DNA of 64,000 nt from Mycolicibacterium aurum (lineage in GTDB: Bacteria; Actinomycetota; Actinomycetes; Mycobacteriales; Mycobacteriaceae), in NCBI GenBank assembly GCA_900078775.1, contig LT549889.1:2790001-2854000 (forward strand), given 5' to 3'. Positions 45,374 through 53,779 of the stretch are shown in pieces. The notes under the pieces are model-generated. The model had not been told where the DNA came from, ran no database searches, and was given only the letters and a program-made list of their open reading frames with translations. Position numbers and translations under genes: made by a program. How positions within the stretch are numbered: the stretch's first letter is position 1; each line of letters starts with the position of its first letter.

Positions 45374-47041
45374 ATGAGCACGGCTTTTTCGCCGGAACAC
45401 GACGATCTGAGCAGCGGATTCGTCCCGTTCCCGGCCGACCGCGCCGCCAGGTATCGGCAGGCGGGCTACTGGACCGACGAACCGCTGGACTCCATTCTCA
45501 GCAACGGCGCGGCAAAATGGCCCGACGTCGCCGCCATCATCGACGCACAGCGCCGCTATACCTTCGCCGAACTGGACTCGCTGGCCGAGCTGGTCGCCGC
45601 CCGGTTGCACGCGCTGGGTCTGCGTGCCGGGGACCGGGTGCTGCTGCAGTTACCCAACAGCACCCAGTTCGCCGTCGCCTTCTTCGGCCTGCTACGCGCC
45701 GGCGTGGTCCCGGTGATGTGCCTGTTCGGGCACCGTTCGGCGGAACTGAGTCACTTCGCCGCCGTCAGCGGGGCGGTCGGGCTGATAATCACCGATACCG
45801 CAGCCGGTTTCGACTTCCGCGAGATGGCCGCGGCGCTGCGCCGGCAGCACCCGGCACTGCGGCACGTGATCGTCGACGGCGATCCCGGCCCGTACCTGCC
45901 GTTCTCGACACTGACCGCACCGGCGGCCGACGGCGAGGCCACCGCGGCACCGGCCCGGGCGGACTTCGATGCCGCCGCCCCGGCCCTGCTGCTGGTCTCC
46001 GGCGGCACCACCGGGCTGCCGAAGCTGATCGCCCGCACCCACAACGACTACCTCTACACCGCGGTCGCCTCGGCCCAGGCCTATGGAATGACCAGTGCGG
46101 ACACCTACCTCGTCGCGCTGCCCGCCGGGCACAACTTCCCGCTGGCCTGCCCCGGACTGCTCGGCGCGATGACCGTCGGCGCCCCCACCGTCTTCACCGC
46201 CGATGCCAGCCCGGAGAATGCCTTCGCCCTCATCGACGAACACCAGGTCACGGTGACCGGGCTGGTCAATGCGTTGGCCAAGGTCTGGGCGCAGGCCTGC
46301 GACTGGGAGCCGGTGCTGCCCACCTCGCTGCGGGTGGTGCAGGTCGGCGGCTCCCGGATGACCGCGGAGGAGGCCGAGTTCATCCTCGACAACCTGACCC
46401 CCGGGCTGAGCCAGATCTTCGGCATGGCCGAGGGCATGCTCAACTTCACCCGCCCCGGCGACCCGGTCGAGGTGCAGTTGCACACCCAGGGCCGGCCGAT
46501 GTCCGATCTCGACGAGATGCGGGTGGTCGACGAACACGGCGCCGATGTGCCGCCCGGCGAAGAGGGTGAGTTGCTGGTGCGCGGGCCCTACACCATCAAC
46601 GGGTACTACCGCGCCGAGGAGGCCAACGCCCGTTCGTTCAGCCCGGACGGCTACTACCGCTCCGGCGACCGGGTGCGCATCTTCACCGACGGGCCGCGGG
46701 CCGGCTACGTCGAGGTGACCGGCCGGATCAAGGATGTGATCCACCGCGGCGGGGAAACCGTGTCGGCGTCGGATCTGGAGGAGCACCTGTTCGCCCACCC
46801 CGGCATCTACGCCGCCGCCGCGGTCGCCATGCCCGACGAGTATCTCGGTGAGAAGATATGTGCCGCAGTCGTTTTCTCCGGTAGACCGCTGACGCTGGCC
46901 GAGCTCAACGGCTTCCTGGACTCCCGCGGGGTTTCCGAGCACACCAAGCCGGACATGCTCGCCGCGCTGCCGTCGCTGCCCAAGACCGCAGTCGGCAAGG
47001 TCGACAAGTCGCAGATCATCGAGTTGTTGAGCCGTTCATGA
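45374..47041 (+). CDS. mbtA: aryl-AMP ligase MbtA (salicyl/methylsalicyl-AMP synthetase)
   Basis: A 555-residue stand-alone adenylation enzyme that activates the aryl acid and loads it on the MbtB aryl carrier. ATP loop is LVSGGTTGLPKLIARTHND. The aryl-acid pocket motif AGHNFPLACPG is intact. GYYRSGD, IHRGGETVSASDLEE and the C-terminal Lys in LPKTAVGKVDK follow. Length is near M. tuberculosis MbtA (565). It is divergent from mbtB under the tandem iron boxes. In this genome the adjacent downstream gene makes a methylsalicylate-type acid, so the natural substrate may be 6-methylsalicylate. Confidence 0.95.
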   Translation: MSTAFSPEHDDLSSGFVPFPADRAARYRQAGYWTDEPLDSILSNGAAKWPDVAAIIDAQRRYTFAELDSLAELVAARLHALGLRAGDRVLLQLPNSTQFAVAFFGLLRAGVVPVMCLFGHRSAELSHFAAVSGAVGLIITDTAAGFDFREMAAALRRQHPALRHVIVDGDPGPYLPFSTLTAPAADGEATAAPARADFDAAAPALLLVSGGTTGLPKLIARTHNDYLYTAVASAQAYGMTSADTYLVALPAGHNFPLACPGLLGAMTVGAPTVFTADASPENAFALIDEHQVTVTGLVNALAKVWAQACDWEPVLPTSLRVVQVGGSRMTAEEAEFILDNLTPGLSQIFGMAEGMLNFTRPGDPVEVQLHTQGRPMSDLDEMRVVDEHGADVPPGEEGELLVRGPYTINGYYRAEEANARSFSPDGYYRSGDRVRIFTDGPRAGYVEVTGRIKDVIHRGGETVSASDLEEHLFAHPGIYAAAAVAMPDEYLGEKICAAVVFSGRPLTLAELNGFLDSRGVSEHTKPDMLAALPSLPKTAVGKVDKSQIIELLSRS

Positions 47042-47173
47042 CGGCTGATCCGTTCCCGCCGTTGACTTCTCGGCCCACGGTGTGTGCAGGGGCACACGAG
47101 GTAGACCGCCGGCGGCAGTCGTCACATGCCACGATCTGGGTAAATGCAAATGATGTGAAGAGGATCCGCAGCC

Positions 47174-50100
47174 GTGACGCTTAACGGGAGTACCGCCGGG
47201 CAGCAGGAACCCACCCTGGAACCGATCGCCATCATCGGGATCGGGTGCCGGTTGGCCGGCGATATCGAAACCCCGGCCGAGTTCTGGCGGTTCCTGCTCG
47301 ACGGCGGCAGCGCGGTGGGCGAGGTCCCGGCCGAGCGCTGGCAACCGTATCTGGACCGGGACCCCCGCAACGCGGCCGTCCTCAAGGCCACCACCCGGTA
47401 CGGCAGCTTCCTGTCCGATCTGCCCGGCTTCGACGCGGAGTTCTTCGGGGTGTCCCCGCGCGAGGCCGACCTGATGGACCCGCAGCAGCGCCTCGCCCTG
47501 GAGGTGAGCTGGCAGGCCCTGGAACACGCCGGGGTGCCGCCCCGGGAGTTGGCCGGCAGCGACACCGCGGTGCTGATGGGCGTGAACTCCGACGATTACG
47601 GCAAGCTCCTCATGGAGGATCTGCCCGGCATCGAGGCCTGGACCGGGATCGGCACCTCGCTGTGCGGCATCGCCAACCGGGTATCGCATCTGCTGGATCT
47701 GCGCGGCCCGAGCGTCGCCCTGGACGCCGCGTGCGCGGCCTCCCTGGTCGCGGTGCATCAGGCCTGCCAACTGCTGCGCGCCGGTGAGACCTCGCTGGCG
47801 CTGGCCGGCGGGGTCAGCGCGCTGATCGGGCCCGGCCTGACCCGGGTGCTCGACGTTGCCGGGGCCACCGCCCCGGACGGCCGGTGCAAATCCTTCGACG
47901 ACGCCGCCGACGGGTACGGGCGCGGCGAGGGTGCGGCGGTGGTGGTGCTCAAGCGACTCGCCGACGCCCAGCGCGACCACGACCGGGTGCTGGCCGTGGT
48001 CCGCGGCGGCGCGGTCGCCCAGGACGGCAGGACCGTCGGCATCATGTCCCCCAACGGCGCCGCCCAGGAACAGATGTTCCGGCTCACCTGTGATACCGCC
48101 GGAATCGACCCGGCCAGTGTCGATTTCGTGGAAGCGCACGGCACCGGCACCCCGACCGGCGATCCGGTCGAACTCAATGCCCTGTCGGCGGTCTACGGCG
48201 CCGGCCGCGACGCCGACCGGCCCTGCCTGGTCGGTTCGGTCAAACCCAACACCGGTCACCTGGAGGGCGGGGCCGGCGTGGTGGGTCTGGTGAAGGCCAC
48301 CCTGGCCCTGCATCACGAGGCGATCCCGCCGACCGCCGGAGTGCAGACACCGACCACCGCGGTGGACTGGAGCAGCAACGGCCTGCGGGTGAACACCGAG
48401 ACCGAGAGCTGGCCACGTCGCGGGAAGCCGCGCCGGGCCGCGGTGTGCAGCTACGGCTACGGCGGCACCATCGCGCACCTCCTGCTCGAGGAGGCGCCGG
48501 CACCGGCACCCGCGGACCCCGCAGAACCCACTGGCCTGCAGGTGGTTCCGGTGTCCGGGCGGTCGCCGTCCCGGCTGGCGGCCAATGCCGAGGCGCTCGC
48601 CGACCACCAGCGCTGGTCGCACGACGACCTGCCGGATGTGGCGGCCGCGCTGTGGTCACGGCGATCGCATGAACCGGTGCGCGCCGCGATCATCGCCGCG
48701 GACCACAAGGAACTCGTCGTCGGCCTGGATGCGCTGGCCGCCGGTGAGCGCCACTTCACGGTGGCCACCGGTTCGGTGGTGCCCGGCGCCGCCGACGGCG
48801 CGGTGTGGGTGTGCTCCGGGCACGGCTCGCACTGGATCGGGATGGGCGCCGAATTGCTGCGCGAGGAACCGGAATTCGCCGCCGTCATCGACGCCATCGA
48901 CCCGATCTTCGGGGCCGAACTCGGCTTCTCCGCGCGCGACGCGCTGAGCAGTGGCGAGCACGGCGGCACCGATCAGGTGCAGGCGCTGACCTTCGCCATG
49001 CAGGTCGGCCTCGCCGCGGTGCTGCGCTCGCGCGGTGCGGCACCGGCCGCGGTCATCGGGCACTCGGTGGGTGAGGTCGCCGCCTGCGTCATCTCCGGGG
49101 TGTTCGATCTGGCCGAGGGCGCAAAGGTGGCCTGCTACCGGGCCCGCGGCTTCCGGGCCGTGCAGGGCAAGGGCGCGATGGCCCTGGTCGCGCTGTCCTT
49201 CACCGAGACCGAGCAGCGGCTGGCCGGCCACACCGATGTGGTCGCCGCGATCAGCGCCTCCCCCGCCTCGACCGTCATCTCCGGCACCGCCGCGCAGGTG
49301 CGGGCGCTGGCCGACGCCTGGGCGGCCGACGGGGTCGTCACCCGGATGGTGAACACCGACGTCGCCTTCCACAGCCCCGCCATGGACGAACTGGCGGCCG
49401 AGTTGGCCCGCCTCACCTCGGCACTGCACCCCCAGCCGCCGGTCATCCCGCTCTACAGCACCGCGCTGGCCGATCCGAGATCGTCGGCCCGGCGGGGGCC
49501 TGACTACTGGGTGGCCAACCTGCGCGGCCGGGTCCGGTTCGCCGAGGCGGTCACCGCCGCGGCCGAGGACGGCCACCGGCTGTTCCTGGAGATCGCCGCA
49601 CATCCGGTGGTTTCGCATTCCATGGTGGACACCTTGGCGCACAACGGAATCGACGATTACGCCGTGCTGCCGCTGCACCGTCGCAATATGCCCGAGGTCC
49701 GCTCGGTCACCACCGCGATGGCCGCCCTGCACTGCCATGGCGCCCCGGTCGACCTCGCCCCCGCGCAACCGGGGTGGGCCCACGACCTGCCCGGCACGCA
49801 GTGGCAGCACCGCCGGTTCTGGCGCACCCCGGCCGCGCCGCCGGGCGGCGGCGCCGTGCACGACGTGGCGACCAACACCCTGCTCGGCGGTCGCCTGGAG
49901 GTGACCGGCGCGGTACCGGCCAAGGTGTGGCAGACCCAACTGGACATGGACACCCGCCCCTACCCGGGCGATCACCCGGTGCAGGGCACCGAGATCATCC
50001 CGGCCGCGGTGCTGCTCAACACCTTCCTGACCGCGGCCGGCGGTGACATCACCGATGTCCGGTTGCGCACCCCGGTCGCACCGGGGCGGGCCCGCGCGGT

Positions 50101-52333
50101 GCAGGTGGTGCTGCAGGACCGTGCATGCGCACTGTCCAGCCGGATCCGGGACGACACCGACGCCGAATCCGACAGCGGGGGCTGGCTGACCCACTGCACC
50201 GCGGGCGCTGCCGACCCGGCGCAACTGCCGGCCGGTTTCGATCCGGCGGCGGTGCGGGCCCGCTGCACCGAGCCGCTGCCGGCCGGGCACGTGGTGGACA
50301 CCCTGGCCGAACTCGGGGTGGCGGCCATGGGATTCCCGTGGGAGGTCACCGAACTGCTGCGCGGTGACGGTGAGATGCTGGCCGTGGTGCGCGCCGAACC
50401 CGACGGTTCGGCCCCGGACAGCTGGGCCAGCCTGCTCGACGCCGCCACCTCGGCCGCCTCGATCGTGTTCGACAGTCCGCTGCGGCTGCGGATGCCGGCC
50501 CGGATCGACCGGGTGGCGTTGCGCGGCAGCCCGATCCCGTTGGCGCTCCTGCACATTCGCCGGGGCACCGGCGGCACCGTCGCCGATGTGACGATCGCCG
50601 ATGCGCACGGCACCGTCGTCGGTGTGATCGACGGCATGTTCTTCGATCAGCTGGAGAACCCCGGCGGCAACGATGTCAGCCGGATGATCCAGCAACTGGC
50701 CTGGCATCCGACCCCGTGGCAACACACCCCACCGGCGCAGGTGGTCCTGGTCGGCGGGGACGCCGAGACACTGGCCTGGTGCATGCGCGATCTCGCCGAC
50801 GCCGATGTGGATCACCGGGTGTGCAAGTCCGCCGAGGAGATCCCGGCCGCCCTGCCCGCGGGCGCGGTGGTGCTGGTCTTGCCGCACCCCGAGCACACCC
50901 CGGCCGACACCGTCGCCGATGTGCACCAGACGCTGACCACGTTGCTCGATCGGTCCACGCAGGCGCAGCTGTGGGCGCTGACCCGTGGCGTCTACGAGGG
51001 CAGCGAGATCAACGGCTCCCCGCTGTGGGGTTACTCCCGGATCGCCGCCGCCGAGCATCCCGGCCTGTGGGGCGGGGTGCTCGACGTGGCCGACGACAGC
51101 CTGCCGGTCGGGGTGCTGGGCTCCCTCGGCGGGCACGGCGTGGTGGTGCTCCGCGACGACATCGCGCTGACCGCGCGGCTGACCCCGGCCGAGACCACCC
51201 GCCGCGCGGCGGCGCTGTCCTGCTCACCGGCCGGCACCTACCTGGTCACCGGCGGCACCGGGGCGCTGGGCGTCCGGGTGGCCGCCCGGCTGGCCGATCT
51301 GGGCGCGCGGCGCATCGTGCTGTTGTCCCGCAGCGGAATTCCGGCACGCGCGGACTGGCAGCCCGAGCAGGAGCCGGTCCGCACCATCGTGGCGCTGGAG
51401 GAGCGCGGCGTGTCGGTGCGGGTGGCCGCCGTGGACATCGGCGCCCCGCGGGCGGCCGACGAGCTGCGGGCCGCGCTGGCCGATTTGCCGCCGGTGCGCG
51501 GCGTCGTGCACGCCGCCGGCGTGGAGGCCGGCGCGCTGCTGACCGGCACCACCGCCGCGGATTTCACGGCGGCCATGCGCCCCAAGGTGGACGGCACGCT
51601 GGCCCTGCACGAGGTGTTCCCGCCCGGCGAACTGGACTGGCTGGTGCTGTTCTCCTCCTGCGGCTATCTGGCCGGATTCCCCGGGCAGGGTGCCTACGCA
51701 TGCGCGAACGCGTTCCTGGACGCCTTCGCCCAGCACCGGCGCAGCCTGGGTGACCGCACCACCGCGGTGGCCTGGACCGCCTGGCGTGGTCTCGGAATGG
51801 GTTCTGCCTCAAGCTTTGTCGCCGCGCAGCTCAGCGGCCTGGGGATGGGTACCGTCGGCGCCGACGACGCGATGCGGGCGCTGGATCTCGCGGTGCGCGC
51901 CGATCAGCCGCACATCGTGGTGCTGCCGGTGACCGCGGACGCCGCCTCGGTGCCGATGCTGGCCGATATCGCACCGCGCGAGGACGAGGACGCCGACGGC
52001 TCCGGCCCGCGGGTGCCGCTGGGCCGTGACGACGTCGACCTCGCGGAGTGGGTCGGCGATCTGGTGGTGGCCACGGTGGCGACGGAGCTCGGCCTGACCG
52101 AGGACGGGGTCGATCCGCGGCTGCCGCTGGCCGAGATCGGGGTGGACTCGATCATGACCGTCGCGCTGCGCAGACAGCTGGAACGCAAGACCGGCCTGGC
52201 GTTGCCCCCGACCCTGCTGTGGGAGCATCCGACCGCCGCGGCGGTCGCCGCCCGGATCACCGAACTGCTGTCCCCGCACGATCATTCGACACCCGACGAG
52301 GTCGGCGCCGGGGTGGGGGCGGCCTGCCCCTGA
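47174..52333 (+). CDS. iterative type I PKS, 6-methylsalicylic acid synthase type (KS-AT-TH/DH-KR-ACP)
   Basis: A 1719-residue single-module PKS. The ketosynthase (about 16-430) has Cys187 in the MSAS-style DAACAASL, His322 and His362. The acyltransferase has GHSVGE (Ser631) and VAFHSP, a malonyl-type motif. The central domain holds His934 in HPVQGTEIIPAAVLLNTF, the thioester hydrolase/dehydratase signature of 6-MSAS. The ketoreductase has TGGTGALG (about 1360) and Tyr1508 in FSSCGYLAGFPGQGAYACAN. The carrier has DSIMTVALRR (Ser1659) then TGLALPPTLLWEHPT. No ER, methyltransferase or TE is present. Size and order equal fungal and bacterial 6-MSAS. It lies 132 bp after mbtA, same strand, where mbtI/mbtJ are expected. 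GTG start has AGAGGA 9 nt upstream. Confidence 0.9.
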   Translation: MTLNGSTAGQQEPTLEPIAIIGIGCRLAGDIETPAEFWRFLLDGGSAVGEVPAERWQPYLDRDPRNAAVLKATTRYGSFLSDLPGFDAEFFGVSPREADLMDPQQRLALEVSWQALEHAGVPPRELAGSDTAVLMGVNSDDYGKLLMEDLPGIEAWTGIGTSLCGIANRVSHLLDLRGPSVALDAACAASLVAVHQACQLLRAGETSLALAGGVSALIGPGLTRVLDVAGATAPDGRCKSFDDAADGYGRGEGAAVVVLKRLADAQRDHDRVLAVVRGGAVAQDGRTVGIMSPNGAAQEQMFRLTCDTAGIDPASVDFVEAHGTGTPTGDPVELNALSAVYGAGRDADRPCLVGSVKPNTGHLEGGAGVVGLVKATLALHHEAIPPTAGVQTPTTAVDWSSNGLRVNTETESWPRRGKPRRAAVCSYGYGGTIAHLLLEEAPAPAPADPAEPTGLQVVPVSGRSPSRLAANAEALADHQRWSHDDLPDVAAALWSRRSHEPVRAAIIAADHKELVVGLDALAAGERHFTVATGSVVPGAADGAVWVCSGHGSHWIGMGAELLREEPEFAAVIDAIDPIFGAELGFSARDALSSGEHGGTDQVQALTFAMQVGLAAVLRSRGAAPAAVIGHSVGEVAACVISGVFDLAEGAKVACYRARGFRAVQGKGAMALVALSFTETEQRLAGHTDVVAAISASPASTVISGTAAQVRALADAWAADGVVTRMVNTDVAFHSPAMDELAAELARLTSALHPQPPVIPLYSTALADPRSSARRGPDYWVANLRGRVRFAEAVTAAAEDGHRLFLEIAAHPVVSHSMVDTLAHNGIDDYAVLPLHRRNMPEVRSVTTAMAALHCHGAPVDLAPAQPGWAHDLPGTQWQHRRFWRTPAAPPGGGAVHDVATNTLLGGRLEVTGAVPAKVWQTQLDMDTRPYPGDHPVQGTEIIPAAVLLNTFLTAAGGDITDVRLRTPVAPGRARAVQVVLQDRACALSSRIRDDTDAESDSGGWLTHCTAGAADPAQLPAGFDPAAVRARCTEPLPAGHVVDTLAELGVAAMGFPWEVTELLRGDGEMLAVVRAEPDGSAPDSWASLLDAATSAASIVFDSPLRLRMPARIDRVALRGSPIPLALLHIRRGTGGTVADVTIADAHGTVVGVIDGMFFDQLENPGGNDVSRMIQQLAWHPTPWQHTPPAQVVLVGGDAETLAWCMRDLADADVDHRVCKSAEEIPAALPAGAVVLVLPHPEHTPADTVADVHQTLTTLLDRSTQAQLWALTRGVYEGSEINGSPLWGYSRIAAAEHPGLWGGVLDVADDSLPVGVLGSLGGHGVVVLRDDIALTARLTPAETTRRAAALSCSPAGTYLVTGGTGALGVRVAARLADLGARRIVLLSRSGIPARADWQPEQEPVRTIVALEERGVSVRVAAVDIGAPRAADELRAALADLPPVRGVVHAAGVEAGALLTGTTAADFTAAMRPKVDGTLALHEVFPPGELDWLVLFSSCGYLAGFPGQGAYACANAFLDAFAQHRRSLGDRTTAVAWTAWRGLGMGSASSFVAAQLSGLGMGTVGADDAMRALDLAVRADQPHIVVLPVTADAASVPMLADIAPREDEDADGSGPRVPLGRDDVDLAEWVGDLVVATVATELGLTEDGVDPRLPLAEIGVDSIMTVALRRQLERKTGLALPPTLLWEHPTAAAVAARITELLSPHDHSTPDEVGAGVGAACP

Positions 52334-52337
52334 GGCG

Positions 52338-53471
52338 TCAGTCCTCCAGCAGGTCGCGCACCACCGCGTCGGCCAGCAGCCGGCCCCGGTCGGTGAGCAC
52401 CAGCCGGTCGGCGGCGGCGTGCACCAGCCCGTCGGCCAGCGCCAGCTGGGCGCGGCGCTGCTCACCGGCGGTCAGCACGGCCCGCGGCAGACCGCTGCGC
52501 AACCGCATCCGCAGCATCACGTCCTCGATGTGCCGGGCGGTCTCGTCGAGCTCCTCGGAATCGGCGACCGGGAGCCGGCGTTCGGCCAGTGCCTGCGCAT
52601 AGGCGTTCGGGTGCTTGATATTCCACCACCGGGTGGCGCCGAGGAAACTGTGCGCGCCCGGTCCGGCACCCCACCAGTGCCCGCCGTCCCAATAGCCCAG
52701 ATTGTGCCGGCACTCCCCGCCCGGCCGGCTCCAGTTGGACACCTCGTACCACCGCATCCCGGCCGCCGTCAGTCGCGCGTCGAGCAGCTCGTAGCGGTCG
52801 GCCAGCACATCGTTGTCCGGGGCGGGCAGTTCGCCGCGGCGGACGCGCCGGGCCAGCGCGGTGCCGTCCTCCACGATCAGCGCGTAGGCCGAGATGTGGT
52901 CCACCTCGGCGCCGAGCGCGGTGTCGATGGAGCGCCGCAGATCGTCGTCGGTCTCCCCCGGGGTGCCGTAGATCAGGTCCAGGTTGACGTGCTCGAACCC
53001 CTCGGTGCGGGCCTCCAGCGCGGCGGCCGGGGCGCGGCCCGCCGAGTGCACCCGGTCCAGCACCGCCAATACGTGCGGCGCCGCGGACTGCATGCCCAGC
53101 GAGATGCGGGTGTAGCCGGCCGCGCGCAGCCGGGCGAACAGCGCCGGGGAACTGGACTCCGGGTTGGCCTCGGTGGTGACCTCGGCCCCGGGCGCGAGGG
53201 TGAAGTGCTCCCGCACCGCGGCCAGCACCGCGGCCAGCCCGTCCCCGCCCAGCATGGTGGGGGTGCCCCCGCCGACGAAGACGGTGTCCACCGGCCGGGG
53301 CCCGACCCGCTGCGCGGCCAGTTCCAGCTCGACCCGCACGGCGGCCAGCCAGCCGTCCGGGTTGGCGCCACCCAGCTCGGAGGGGGTGTAGGTGTTGAAA
53401 TCGCAGTAGCCGCAGCGGGTGGCGCAGAACGGCACATGGATGTAGATGCCGAACGGCCCAGCGGTACTCAT
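52338..53471 (-). CDS. hemW: radical SAM heme chaperone HemW (formerly HemN-like)
   Basis: A 377-residue radical SAM protein. The ATG at 53471 (MSTAGPFGIYIHVPFC) is chosen by family start and length. The 4Fe-4S motif C-x3-C-x2-C is CATRCGYC, preceded by YIHVPFC. VFVGGGTPTML, MQSAAPHVLAVLDRVH and LIYGTPGE are typical. It lacks the extra features of coproporphyrinogen III dehydrogenase and belongs to the HemW heme-trafficking group. It is convergent with the PKS gene, only 4 bp apart, as in the M. tuberculosis order after mbtI. Confidence 0.93.
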   Translation of the reverse strand: MSTAGPFGIYIHVPFCATRCGYCDFNTYTPSELGGANPDGWLAAVRVELELAAQRVGPRPVDTVFVGGGTPTMLGGDGLAAVLAAVREHFTLAPGAEVTTEANPESSSPALFARLRAAGYTRISLGMQSAAPHVLAVLDRVHSAGRAPAAALEARTEGFEHVNLDLIYGTPGETDDDLRRSIDTALGAEVDHISAYALIVEDGTALARRVRRGELPAPDNDVLADRYELLDARLTAAGMRWYEVSNWSRPGGECRHNLGYWDGGHWWGAGPGAHSFLGATRWWNIKHPNAYAQALAERRLPVADSEELDETARHIEDVMLRMRLRSGLPRAVLTAGEQRRAQLALADGLVHAAADRLVLTDRGRLLADAVVRDLLED

Positions 53472-53565
53472 ACCGGCAATTGTCCCAGAACCGGTTTTGC
53501 TCACCGTGAGCCCAACTCTTGGCCCGATTGGGGCAGGTGGAGGCGTCCGTGGCACAATGGCCGAC

Positions 53566-53661
53566 GTGACCGCCGCCGTTGACAGCACCACCAGCATCAC
53601 GCTGGTGGCCCGGCGCCATGTCGATTTCAAGCGCACCTGTACCTGTTGCTGTCTTCCTTGA
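53566..53661 (+). CDS. polycysteine leader peptide of the sirA-cysH-che1 operon
   Basis: A 31-codon frame starting GTG at 53566 and ending in TCTCCCLP, four Cys codons within five positions. CACAAT (53553-53558) lies exactly 7 nt before the GTG, so the mRNA probably starts at the GTG itself (leaderless). The ATG at 53557 is the alternative. Leaderless short ORFs with Cys runs are established in M. smegmatis as cysteine-responsive attenuators of this operon: with ample Cys-tRNA the ribosome clears the leader and the structural genes are less expressed. A CCGGA/TCCGG hairpin follows near 53694. Confidence 0.75.
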   Translation: MTAAVDSTTSITLVARRHVDFKRTCTCCCLP

Positions 53662-53779
53662 TCCCGTAGACCTGCCCACCTGCCCCTAGCTGGTCGCCGG
53701 ATCTGCGCCTCCGGAACAGCCACCGGTGTACTGCGCGATCCTGAGCCGGCTCCAGAACAAACACGGAGCTCCGAGACAT

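Noticed and set aside
48656..51136. 826-residue minus-strand frame across the PKS
   Set aside because: Antisense shadow of the PKS, whose motifs are complete on the plus strand.
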